Shown: positions 9,203-17,116 of the stretch, piece by piece
Numbering within the stretch: the stretch's first letter is position 1
Layout of the letters: the number at the start of each line of letters is the position of its first letter
Origin: Bacteroidota bacterium
GTDB taxonomy: Bacteria; Bacteroidota; Bacteroidia; UKL13-3
Assembly: GCA_947477885.1 (NCBI GenBank)
Contig: CANJUD010000005.1
Coordinates: forward strand, 124,001-188,000
Reading direction: 5' to 3'
Length of the DNA stretch: 64,000 nucleotides
Notes under the pieces: generated by a model
Database searches by the model: none
What the model was told of the DNA's origin: nothing
What the model saw: only the letters and a program-made list of their open reading frames with translations
Position numbers and translations under genes: made by a program

Positions 9203-9259
9203 ATTAACAGAAAAGTTTCATCGGGCAATATTGTTAAGTTAAGGAAATTGTATTTTCTA

Positions 9260-9285
9260 TTGCCCTGCCCTTCAGGGCGGGGTAA
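9260..9285. terminator. Bidirectional hairpin between convergent genes
   Basis: TTGCCCTGCCC / GGGCGGGGTAA pair over 11 bp (two G-T wobbles) around a TTCA loop. It lies between the SDR gene and the convergent helicase gene and contains the CCCTTCAGGG core of a dispersed repeat. Confidence 0.5.
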
Positions 9286-9303
9286 TGGGAATAATAATGT
9301 ACA

Positions 9304-10623
9304 TCACTTAGCCACCTCAACCTTATATTTTTTTCCCTTCATTTTCTCTTCTTTTATATTGCCAAGAAGAACCCCAACTTTATTAGTTTTCACTGCCGCA
9401 AACGAATTAAAATCTTTTACTTCAATTAAACCAATATCATCTTTTCCTAGTTTACCTTTTTGTGAGAAAAACCCAACAATATCAATTTTATTGAGCTTAT
9501 TTTTTTTGCCACCACTTATATATATAGTTTTAAATTGTGGTTCATCGGGCAAATTATATTTTTTTGCAAGTTTTAGTACTTCTGTATTTTTATTAATATA
9601 TGATGGCAAAGTTTCATCTTTGGATATGATAATGTATGCTGTTCCCGATGCATGCATGCGGGCTGTGCGTCCGTTACGGTGTATGAATTCCTGCTCTTGC
9701 ACGGGGAGATGAAAATGTATCACATGTTTCATCTCTGGAATATCTAAGCCCCGTGCAGCCAAATCGGTAGTGACGAGATAATTTACACTTCCATTTCTAA
9801 ATTGTATTAGTGCACGTTCGCGATCATCCTGCTCCATGCCGCCATGGTAGAATGCTGCATGTATACCCTTGCCATTTAAATATTCAGTGGTGCGTTCGCA
9901 TGCATCACGGTGGTTGCTAAATATCAAAGCCGATTCAGAATTTACCGAACATAATAATTGGAACAAACTATATACTTTATCTCTGTCGTCCGACATCACC
10001 AATTTTATACTCAAACTTTCATTCAATTCATCTTTTTTGGGATTGAAATTTAATACAGTGGGTTTAGTTACTCCTGCAAAATCAGGAATTTGTATATTAG
10101 AAGTTGCAGAAACTAACACACGTTTTTTTAGGTTATTGAGTTTTATGATAATCTGCTCCATCTCTTCATGGAAGCCCATTTCAAGAGATTTGTCGAACTC
10201 GTCTAGTATTAAAGTGTGTATGTTATTTAGGGTGAAATTATTTCTTTGTATATGATCTAAAATACGGCCTGGTGTGCCAATCAAAACTGCTGGGGGAGTG
10301 CTTAGGTTCTTGGTTTCAATTTGTGTGGAGTGACCGCCATAGCATACATTCACTTTGAAACCGGTACTCATTTTTTTCCAAACTTGATCCAACTGCATCG
10401 CCAACTCTCTTGATGGCACTAGGATTAAACATTGTACGGCATTGATATTTGGTTTTAATAATTGTAATGCAGGCAGCATAAATCCCATTGTTTTACCTGA
10501 ACCTGTTGGGGCTACCAATAGCACTGTATCATCAGCAAGGATAGCCTTTACAGCTGCCTCCTGCATGGGTTTCAGAGATTCTATTCCTAAGTTTGAAAGT
10601 ATTTGTTGTTGCACTATTTCCAT
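9304..10623 (-). CDS. dbpA: DbpA-type DEAD-box RNA helicase
   Basis: A 439-residue ATP-dependent RNA helicase. Motif I APTGSGKT is at 38-45, motif Ia PSRELA at 70-75, GTPGR at 116-120, motif II at 141-144, SAT, the second RecA domain with TDLAARGLD, and HRNGRTAR. A DbpA RNA-binding domain occupies about residues 368-439; in E. coli DbpA this domain targets 23S rRNA during 50S assembly. Motif II reads DEFD rather than DEAD. The -7 box at 10628-10635 ends only 5 bases before the ATG, so the mRNA may be almost leaderless. Confidence 0.9.
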   Translation of the reverse strand: MEIVQQQILSNLGIESLKPMQEAAVKAILADDTVLLVAPTGSGKTMGFMLPALQLLKPNINAVQCLILVPSRELAMQLDQVWKKMSTGFKVNVCYGGHSTQIETKNLSTPPAVLIGTPGRILDHIQRNNFTLNNIHTLILDEFDKSLEMGFHEEMEQIIIKLNNLKKRVLVSATSNIQIPDFAGVTKPTVLNFNPKKDELNESLSIKLVMSDDRDKVYSLFQLLCSVNSESALIFSNHRDACERTTEYLNGKGIHAAFYHGGMEQDDRERALIQFRNGSVNYLVTTDLAARGLDIPEMKHVIHFHLPVQEQEFIHRNGRTARMHASGTAYIIISKDETLPSYINKNTEVLKLAKKYNLPDEPQFKTIYISGGKKNKLNKIDIVGFFSQKGKLGKDDIGLIEVKDFNSFAAVKTNKVGVLLGNIKEEKMKGKKYKVEVAK

Positions 10624-10627
10624 ACAG

Positions 10628-10635
10628 CAAAGGTA
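10628..10635 (-). promoter_or_regulatory. Putative -7 box for the helicase gene
   Basis: TACCTTTG on the minus strand matches TAnnTTTG and lies 5 bases upstream of the start codon, implying a very short or absent 5' leader. No -33 TTTG at the expected spacing was found. Confidence 0.4.
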
Positions 10636-10734
10636 CGAATAAAGGATTGAGGAAGAGAAATTTGTATTAAAATACGTGTGCAGTCAAACAAATAAATGCG
10701 TATTATTGTTTCAGTATTATATAAAATCATATAT

Positions 10735-11376
10735 ATGAAAGTAGAAATTTGGAGTGATGTGATGTGCCCATTTTGCTATATTGGGAAACGCAAATTTGAA
10801 ATAGGGTTGGAACAATTTGAGCATAAAAATGAAGTTGAAATTATATGGAGAAGTTTTCAATTAGATTCAAGTATACAAACAGATGCTACTAAAACTGTTC
10901 ACCAATTTTTGGCAGAGAGAAAAGGTATTAGCATGGAACAAGCTAAAGAGATGAATGATTGTGTATCCCTTGTTGCCAATGAGGTTGGCTTGATATATAA
11001 TTTTGATAACGCTATAGTAGCAAACTCATTCGATGCACATCGCTTTTCACATTTTGCAAAGCAAAAGGGATTGCAAAATGAAGCAGAAGAAATATTGTTT
11101 AAATCATATTTTACCGATGGGAAAAATACTGCTGATTATAATACACTAATCACTATTGGGAATGATATAGGTTTAGATGCTAATGAAGTAAAGCAAATGC
11201 TAGAAAATAACTTATTTACTGAAGAAGTAAAGTATGATATATATGAAGCCGAACAGTTTGGTATCAGTGGTGTTCCCTTTTTTGTGTTTGATAGGAAATT
11301 TGCGGTATCAGGTGCACAGAGCAGTGATGTTTTTTTACAGACATTGATTAAGGTTTGGGAGGATCGGGTGTTATAA
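10735..11376 (+). CDS. FrnE-like DsbA family oxidoreductase
   Basis: A 213-residue protein with a thioredoxin fold and a helical insertion. The CPFC redox motif is at residues 11-14 (SDVMCPFCYIGKR) and the cis-proline region is GISGVPFFVFD near residue 180. This pattern belongs to the FrnE/DsbA cytoplasmic thiol-disulfide oxidoreductases. No signal peptide is present. The ATG at 10735 is preferred over one at 10696 because the family begins directly with MKVEIWSDVMCPFC. It stands alone, divergent from the helicase gene. Confidence 0.88.
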   Translation: MKVEIWSDVMCPFCYIGKRKFEIGLEQFEHKNEVEIIWRSFQLDSSIQTDATKTVHQFLAERKGISMEQAKEMNDCVSLVANEVGLIYNFDNAIVANSFDAHRFSHFAKQKGLQNEAEEILFKSYFTDGKNTADYNTLITIGNDIGLDANEVKQMLENNLFTEEVKYDIYEAEQFGISGVPFFVFDRKFAVSGAQSSDVFLQTLIKVWEDRVL

Positions 11377-11445
11377 TGTCACCCCTTCAGGGTTTCAGTA
11401 TGGTTTATTTTTTTGAGGTAGAATAATGTCACCCCTTCAGGATTT
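11373..11445 (+). repeat. Two direct copies of the ATAATGTCACCCCTTCAGG repeat
   Basis: ATAATGTCACCCCTTCAG followed by GGTTT at 11373-11395, then the same word followed by GATTT at 11423-11445, spaced exactly 50 bases apart. Related copies are at 1415 and 54909 on the minus strand. The first copy begins at the FrnE-like stop codon. Confidence 0.75.
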
Positions 11446-11475
11446 ATTTATATTGATATACTGTCCTTATTCGAA

Positions 11476-11498
11476 GGAGAGGGGAGTCTTACTCCTTT
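11476..11498. repeat. GAGAGGGGAGT-ACTCC hairpin, second copy
   Basis: AGAGGGGAGT-CTT-ACTCC resembles the right half of the element at 592-623, with a 5-bp GGAGT/ACTCC stem. Confidence 0.4.
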
Positions 11499-11516
11499 AA
11501 AAATCAGGCGTCAGCC

Positions 11517-11600
11517 AAATCGTAAATCGTAAATCGTAAATCGTAAATCGTAAATCGTACATCGTACATCGTACATCGTACATCGTACATCGTACATGGT
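11517..11600 (+). repeat. Heptamer tandem repeat: 6 x AAATCGT then 5 x ACATCGT
   Basis: Twelve consecutive 7-bp units in 84 bp: six perfect AAATCGT, five perfect ACATCGT, and a final ACATGGT. The block switch from one variant to the other suggests expansion by slippage from two neighbouring variants. The array ends 4 bases before the stop codon of the convergent gene. The same AAATCGT unit recurs at 41234, 42732 and 44383. Confidence 0.97.
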
Positions 11601-11604
11601 TTTT

Positions 11605-12081
11605 CTACTTTATACTCTCCACTTCTTCCTTAAAATCAAACTGCAAATCCTCATGAAGTGTTTCAATTAATGAATGTATTTTCTTCAATTGTTGATCATA
11701 TAAATTTACAATCATCTGGCTTCTGTGATAAGGGATTCCCGAGTATTTCAGTTGCTTGCAGAAATGTATATAAAGCTCTGCAGTCAGGCCTTTGTCATTG
11801 ATGTATTTGCTATATTTTGAAATTAATCTGAGTGTTTTTCGCAAGCCTTTTTTTACAAAATATAAACTTGTTTGGCTTTTCAAACTCGTAATTTGTTCGA
11901 TAATTTCTAGCTTTACTTCTGCAATAAATTGAGTTTTATTGCCCGACTCAAATAGTAGGTACCCCAGTAATTCTTTATTGTCTTTTTTATATTTTGCTAG
12001 TCCAATGCATAATTCAATTAAATCTGCAGCAGGCAATATTTGCAGCTCTTTTTTTATTTCGTTGAGGCTAGCCGATTTCAT
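11605..12081 (-). CDS. Conserved hypothetical protein in polysaccharide gene cluster
   Basis: A 158-residue, mainly helical soluble protein with many Lys, Leu and Glu and no signal peptide or recognised motif. It overlaps the flippase stop by 4 bases, so it is probably translated with it. I do not recognise a function. Its stop lies 4 bases from the large heptamer array. Confidence 0.75.
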   Translation of the reverse strand: MKSASLNEIKKELQILPAADLIELCIGLAKYKKDNKELLGYLLFESGNKTQFIAEVKLEIIEQITSLKSQTSLYFVKKGLRKTLRLISKYSKYINDKGLTAELYIHFCKQLKYSGIPYHRSQMIVNLYDQQLKKIHSLIETLHEDLQFDFKEEVESIK

Positions 12082-13256
12082 TTTTGTATGATATTAATCT
12101 TCCTGTAAAACACACCCAGCAATATAATACTCGACACACCCAAAGCCACGTCGAACGACAAAGCTGCACCTTGCAATTCAAATTTGGGAATATATACATA
12201 ATTAAGCAATGCCGTAAGCACAAAGCCCAATATTGCCACCATATTATTATACTTAAATTCGCCTTTGCCAGCAAAATAGGCTGCTGGAACAAATGATAAA
12301 GAGCATAATATAATACCCGGAAATAAATAAATTAATTGCTGTTTTACATCGATAAATTGTTTGCCAAATACATATCCATAAGTTTCATTGGGAATAATAT
12401 ATAATACCAAACAACACATTCCTGTTATAATAAATGAAAGTAATATGGAGCGTTTGATACTGCTCTTATCTATCTGCCCACTTGCCACATTGCCGAGGTT
12501 GATAAATGCTATACTTTTTCCTGCCAACCAAACTGCCTCACCCAGTGCAATAGCCACAGAAAAGATTCCGAGAAAAGATTCATCTAAGAAAAAAGGTATC
12601 AAAAAATAACTCAAACGGTAATTCATCAATTGAAAAATATTGCTCAATTGTGAGTAGACGCCTTTAGCTAAAAAGTTGTTCAGTGATACAGTATTTGATA
12701 GGGCAGGGGTTTGTTCTCTATATAAGTAGCTATAGCCTATAATACTAGTGAGTAATAATGAACCTGCAAAACATATTAAATAAATGATGCCAGTAGGCTC
12801 TGTATAATAGCACGTTGAAGCAAAGAATGCCGCTTGAAGCGTAATACATATATTGTTTAATTTATTTACTTTCCCAATCTTGTTATGCCCTGTTAGAAGT
12901 ATAGAAAATGAAAGAAAAGAGACATTGACAAAAGCAATAATTGGTATATAGATACTTAAATTAAGTTGCTGGTAAAATATGTATATAATACCTACAGATA
13001 AAATGGAAAGAGATATATTGTATGCAAAAATATTTTTGAGTAAATGCCCATTATTATAGCGGCTGGCAAAATACACCAATGCAGGGCCGCCAAAGCATAA
13101 GCCTATCTGGGTGAGTAAATTGATGGCTGCAGTCCAATTGCTTATTTCGCCTCGGCCTTCCTTGCCTAGATAATGTGTAGTAAGCAAAATCAACAAAAAT
13201 GTGAGCAACATTGCCCACAATTTTGAAAGAAAAGTATAGGCTATATTTTTAAGCAA
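12078..13256 (-). CDS. Polysaccharide flippase (Wzx/MATE-like)
   Basis: A 392-residue integral membrane protein with about ten to twelve transmembrane helices and few charged residues. The N-terminal pattern (SKLWAMLLTFLLILLTTHYLGKEGRGEIS) is typical of the oligosaccharide flippase family, which moves lipid-linked sugar units across the inner membrane. It overlaps the upstream glycosyltransferase by 8 bases and the downstream small gene by 4, so the three are translationally coupled. Confidence 0.86.
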   Translation of the reverse strand: MLKNIAYTFLSKLWAMLLTFLLILLTTHYLGKEGRGEISNWTAAINLLTQIGLCFGGPALVYFASRYNNGHLLKNIFAYNISLSILSVGIIYIFYQQLNLSIYIPIIAFVNVSFLSFSILLTGHNKIGKVNKLNNICITLQAAFFASTCYYTEPTGIIYLICFAGSLLLTSIIGYSYLYREQTPALSNTVSLNNFLAKGVYSQLSNIFQLMNYRLSYFLIPFFLDESFLGIFSVAIALGEAVWLAGKSIAFINLGNVASGQIDKSSIKRSILLSFIITGMCCLVLYIIPNETYGYVFGKQFIDVKQQLIYLFPGIILCSLSFVPAAYFAGKGEFKYNNMVAILGFVLTALLNYVYIPKFELQGAALSFDVALGVSSIILLGVFYRKINIIQK

Positions 13257-14355
13257 GATTCAATTCTTTATATAGGTTGTTGAACATTTTGTTGATGGTA
13301 TTACTATCATACTTTGCTGAATAATTAGCAAAATTTATCGTGTATTTATTCTGAGCAAAATTAACGATTGCTTCGCATAATTCCTTATCGCTGTTTACCA
13401 AAACACCCAATTCAGGTTTCACCAATTCTTGAAATGAAATAATATCATTACATATAACAGGGCAATGTGTGGCCAAGGCTTCAAATACAGTCATACCTTG
13501 TGTTTCGTAAAGACTATAAGATATCAAAGCCGTAGCTTTCGACATTTTTTCTGCTACTTCTTGTTTGGGTATAATACCTTCTATAAATATATTTCTGTTC
13601 AACAATCCATGTTCTCTTGCCACTTTAATACAATCGTCTTTAGCGGGGCCATTTTCGCCATACATATATAATTTGTAATTGGGAATTTTTGGCAATGAAT
13701 CAATAAATGCTGAAACAATTTTAACACTTTGCTTTACTTCCGCAAAATTGGAAACATGGATAAAATATTTTTCTTTCTCAATCGATTTCGGAATATTATA
13801 TATAAAGTCATCTATTAAATTGGGTATAATTACAGGATCATTCGTAAAACTAAATAGTTGTTTTAAATCGGTTTCCAAATGCTGAGAAACACTGCTTATC
13901 CCAGATGCTTTTATAAACACTTGTTTTTCCAAAAAACGCAATCTAGGTTTATTAAGTTTGAGATAACGACTACTATGTTCTGTGATAATATAGGGAATTT
14001 TCTTTAATCCTTTGAGCAGCCAAGCTACTACGCCCACGGGCCAACCCACATGAACCTGTATAAATTTTGGTTTGCCATATTGCTTAAAAACCTGCAAACA
14101 ATAATTATAGTAAATTAAGAACTTGGTAATATCTGAATTGGGTTTAATTAGATATTTTGTGATATATAATATATTTCCATCAAGTACTTCTGAGTTTTTG
14201 AAATTCTGTTTTCGATCAATGAACTTAATATATATAACAATTACTTTATTATTGATACCGATAGATTCTATATGGCTTTTTACAAAATTACCCGATGTAG
14301 GTTCCACATAGTTTGGGAACCAAGAAGCAAGCATCAATATATAATCTCCTTTCAA
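13249..14355 (-). CDS. Glycosyltransferase family 4-type protein
   Basis: A 368-residue GT-B glycosyltransferase. The C-terminal domain carries the E-x7-E type motif of the retaining family (YETQGMTVFEALATHCPVI), and the N-terminal domain has the ASWFPN start and HVGWPVG stretch. It probably transfers an NDP-activated sugar onto a surface polysaccharide; donor and acceptor cannot be read from sequence. It is coupled to the flippase gene by overlap. Confidence 0.88.
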   Translation of the reverse strand: MKGDYILMLASWFPNYVEPTSGNFVKSHIESIGINNKVIVIYIKFIDRKQNFKNSEVLDGNILYITKYLIKPNSDITKFLIYYNYCLQVFKQYGKPKFIQVHVGWPVGVVAWLLKGLKKIPYIITEHSSRYLKLNKPRLRFLEKQVFIKASGISSVSQHLETDLKQLFSFTNDPVIIPNLIDDFIYNIPKSIEKEKYFIHVSNFAEVKQSVKIVSAFIDSLPKIPNYKLYMYGENGPAKDDCIKVAREHGLLNRNIFIEGIIPKQEVAEKMSKATALISYSLYETQGMTVFEALATHCPVICNDIISFQELVKPELGVLVNSDKELCEAIVNFAQNKYTINFANYSAKYDSNTINKMFNNLYKELNLA

Positions 14356-14358
14356 AAT

Positions 14359-15054
14359 TTATTCGGGCTTAAATAAAATTTTGTGCAACATATAACATCT
14401 TTTGATGGTCTCTATAATTTCATATTCAGAATTGGTAGCAACCATATTATAGGTTGGGCCACAAAAGTTCATAAATGAATCGAGAGCAGCTCCATACAAT
14501 CCAGAAATTTGATGTGCAACATCTCTGGTAAATACATCATTGATGGCATGTTTCTTTTCATCACGCTCAAATAATTCGTCTAGTTTTTTTAGTTCTCTGC
14601 CGTGTTTGCTATAATTATAATATAATAACGAGATTGGGCTCTGTATACCAGGCTTAGGCCTGTCAAGCACATAGCTCCACTCTTTTCTGCGTTCGTAGGC
14701 ATCTAATTTTTGAACACGTACGCTTCTGAATACAAATTCAGGAAATAACATGGGCACATCTTGTAAAAATATAATATTGTTTTTCCCAACCAATGAATCT
14801 ACTTGAAGTGTATCAGTATAATACCCCATTTTTTTTATTACCAACTGCTTATGGCTGGTATCGATTGTTAAATTGAATTCGCCATTATATGAAGAGATAG
14901 TACCCACATACAAACCACGAGGTACAACAATAGCCTGTACTACAGGTGTGCTATCAACAGCCCTTAGTAGTTTGCCTCTTATATATATTTGGCCGCTTAC
15001 TGGTAATGTGAATATCAGTAATAAAAATATATAATATAGTTTATTTTTTTTCAA
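14359..15054 (-). CDS. Secreted protein with carboxypeptidase-regulatory-like domain
   Basis: A 231-residue protein with a signal peptide (about 1-21, ending LPVSGQ) followed by a CarboxypepD_reg-like beta-sandwich at about 23-100 (IRGKLLRAVDSTP, YNGEFNLTI, KKMGYYTDTLQV). The C-terminal half is helical, basic and not recognised. Proteins of this build are common at the Bacteroidota cell surface. It lies 3 bases upstream of the glycosyltransferase and 10 bases after the fusion gene, inside one minus-strand transcription unit. Confidence 0.8.
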   Translation of the reverse strand: MKKNKLYYIFLLLIFTLPVSGQIYIRGKLLRAVDSTPVVQAIVVPRGLYVGTISSYNGEFNLTIDTSHKQLVIKKMGYYTDTLQVDSLVGKNNIIFLQDVPMLFPEFVFRSVRVQKLDAYERRKEWSYVLDRPKPGIQSPISLLYYNYSKHGRELKKLDELFERDEKKHAINDVFTRDVAHQISGLYGAALDSFMNFCGPTYNMVATNSEYEIIETIKRCYMLHKILFKPE

Positions 15055-15064
15055 AAATATATAG

Positions 15065-16600
15065 TTATAATTCTTTCAGTTCATATAAATCCAATCGGCG
15101 GTCTTTCCAGTTCAGCACGGTTCCGGTATTCCTTACGCGTTCAAGTGCTGCCAAGTCAAGGTCAGCTATAACGACGGTTTCGATATTGGTGTTACATTCA
15201 CCTGCTACTGCGTCGGGTGGGAAAGCAAAATCGCTGGGTGTATATATTCCTGATTGTGCATAGTTAATATCCATATTGTCAACCGATGGTATATTGCCAA
15301 TAGTGCCCGCAGTGCATACAAAAATTTGGTTCTCGATAGCCCTTGCTTGACTACAATATTTTACACGTTGAAATCCATGCTTCTCATCTGTACTAAAGGG
15401 AACAAATAATATCTTGGCTCCTTTCTGGCACGCTATTCTTGCCATCTCAGGGAACTCCACATCATAACATACATTGATAGCCACTTTTCCGCAATCGGTA
15501 TTCATTACATTTATTTCGGAACCCGCTTTCACACCCCACCATTTTTGTTCGTTCTGTGTGATATGTATTTTATACTGTCTTTCATAAGTTCCATCGCGTT
15601 TGAATAAGTATGCTATATTATATAAATCATCACCTTCCAATTGCAAATGTGTGCCTGCAATAATATTTATATTATATTCTAAACTTAAGCGTTTGAACAA
15701 ACTTATATAATCATCGGTATACTCATCCATCTTGCGTATACTATCTTCAGGACTCATGCCCCTGTAGTCGATTAGCGATAGTAGCTGGGTGGTAAATAGC
15801 TCAGGGAAAATACAAAAATCTGATTTATAGTTACTAGCCACATCGGTAAAATATTCGCATTGTTGGGCAAATTCATCGAATACCATAATTTTTCGTAACT
15901 CATATTGTATACAACAAACCCGCACTTTTTTCATCATCACTGAGCGTTCCGATTTGCTCTCAGGCGTGTAGTCAATATTTTTCCATTCTAATAGGCAAGC
16001 ATAACCTTCGCTTTCTATATCATTGGGAAGGTAATCTTTTATAATACGGCGTATTGCAAATCCTTGTGATAGTTGGAAGGTAAGCACTGGGTCTTTTATC
16101 TTTTTATCAATGACTCTTTTCACATACGCACGTACACCAAGCTTTCCAGAATGTATATGATAATTGGGCAATCTGCCACCAATCAAAATTTGCATGAGGT
16201 TTTTTTCTACACCCAAGTCCCTACGCATTTCATATAATCGGCGACCTATTTTAAGTCCTTGGTATTCGGGGTGTACCATGGCCTCAATACCATATAAAGT
16301 ATCCCCATCTTCATCATGGTTGGTAATATACCCTTTGTCGCATATCTCGTTCCAGGTGTGGTCATCATCATAATCATCCCAGTTAATAATAAGACTGGTG
16401 GCTGAACCTACAATCTCGCCTTCAAATTCAATAACCTGCAAGCCCTCAGGGAATATGTGGTACTGACTTTTCAGCATATCCATCGTCCATGGATCATTAT
16501 CGTGAAAACAAATTTGTGATAGTTTTATAATGTCCTGAAAATCGTCGGGAGTGGCCGTTCGTTGTATAATTACGGGCCTTTTACTAATGCGTTTTTTCAT
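15065..16600 (-). CDS. GNAT acetyltransferase-nitrilase fusion protein
   Basis: A 511-residue two-domain enzyme. Residues about 10-215 form a GNAT N-acetyltransferase (acetyl-CoA loop near EYQGLKIGRRLYE at 112-124). Residues about 225-500 form a carbon-nitrogen hydrolase with the catalytic triad Glu267 (FPELF), Lys344 (YKIHITQ) and Cys378 (NVCYDVEFPE). Fused GNAT/nitrilase proteins are known in many bacteria; their substrates are unclear, probably amides or acylated amines. It is the first gene of the minus-strand unit that continues to 11605. Confidence 0.93.
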   Translation of the reverse strand: MKKRISKRPVIIQRTATPDDFQDIIKLSQICFHDNDPWTMDMLKSQYHIFPEGLQVIEFEGEIVGSATSLIINWDDYDDDHTWNEICDKGYITNHDEDGDTLYGIEAMVHPEYQGLKIGRRLYEMRRDLGVEKNLMQILIGGRLPNYHIHSGKLGVRAYVKRVIDKKIKDPVLTFQLSQGFAIRRIIKDYLPNDIESEGYACLLEWKNIDYTPESKSERSVMMKKVRVCCIQYELRKIMVFDEFAQQCEYFTDVASNYKSDFCIFPELFTTQLLSLIDYRGMSPEDSIRKMDEYTDDYISLFKRLSLEYNINIIAGTHLQLEGDDLYNIAYLFKRDGTYERQYKIHITQNEQKWWGVKAGSEINVMNTDCGKVAINVCYDVEFPEMARIACQKGAKILFVPFSTDEKHGFQRVKYCSQARAIENQIFVCTAGTIGNIPSVDNMDINYAQSGIYTPSDFAFPPDAVAGECNTNIETVVIADLDLAALERVRNTGTVLNWKDRRLDLYELKEL

Positions 16601-16627
16601 ATATGGTTTTATCTAATAGATAATAGG

Positions 16628-16635
16628 CAAAGGTA
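16628..16635 (-). promoter_or_regulatory. Putative -7 box for the 16600-11605 unit
   Basis: TACCTTTG on the minus strand matches TAnnTTTG and lies 27 bases before the GNAT-nitrilase start. The expected -33 position falls at the edge of the perfect palindrome at 16649-16690, with no TTTG. Confidence 0.4.
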
Positions 16636-16648
16636 GAAAATAAATTTG

Positions 16649-16690
16649 AGATATGTGGTGTCAGGAGTTTCCACCTGACACCACATATCT
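16649..16690. repeat. Perfect 17-bp inverted repeat with 8-base loop
   Basis: AGATATGTGGTGTCAGG and CCTGACACCACATATCT are exact reverse complements around the loop AGTTTCCA. A partial second copy of loop plus arm (TTCCACCTGACGCCAC) follows at 16691-16706. It sits between divergent transcription units. The rest of the spacer up to 17116 includes a run of nine C and nothing convincingly coding. Confidence 0.93.
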
Positions 16691-17116
16691 TTCCACCTGA
16701 CGCCACGCGTGGATAAGTTTTTGCTGCGAAAAAATCAGGACGAAAGGCATCAAATTATTTTCCAATAGTAGGCAAAACGATTGTTCACAATTGCTTAATT
16801 ACCAGAGCGAAAATTTAATTTGGAGGGATATAGTTTACCACCTACAATTGCTTCACAAACAAACAAAATCTTTAAATGACCTTTACCCCCCCCCAAGCTA
16901 TCATATAAGTTGCTACTGCCAATTTTGGCGGGCATTTCATGGGTTTTTATTTGGGACAAACACCCTTCTATTTTTTATCTTTTTACACCAAGCAGCATTG
17001 CTGCCAGGGCCGAGGTGTTTGGTTTTCGGTTATGGAACAATTGCGGTCCCTTCTCTCGTTTTTCCTGTAGAAATTAAATACTTTTTTATAACCTATAAAC
17101 CAAAACAAATACGCTC

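Noticed and set aside
9248-9712. 154-codon plus-strand frame
   Set aside because: Antisense shadow of the DbpA-type helicase gene.
9444-10204. DEFD instead of DEAD in the helicase as a loss of function
   Set aside because: The Asp-Glu pair needed for ATP hydrolysis is present and all other motifs are intact, so activity is likely.
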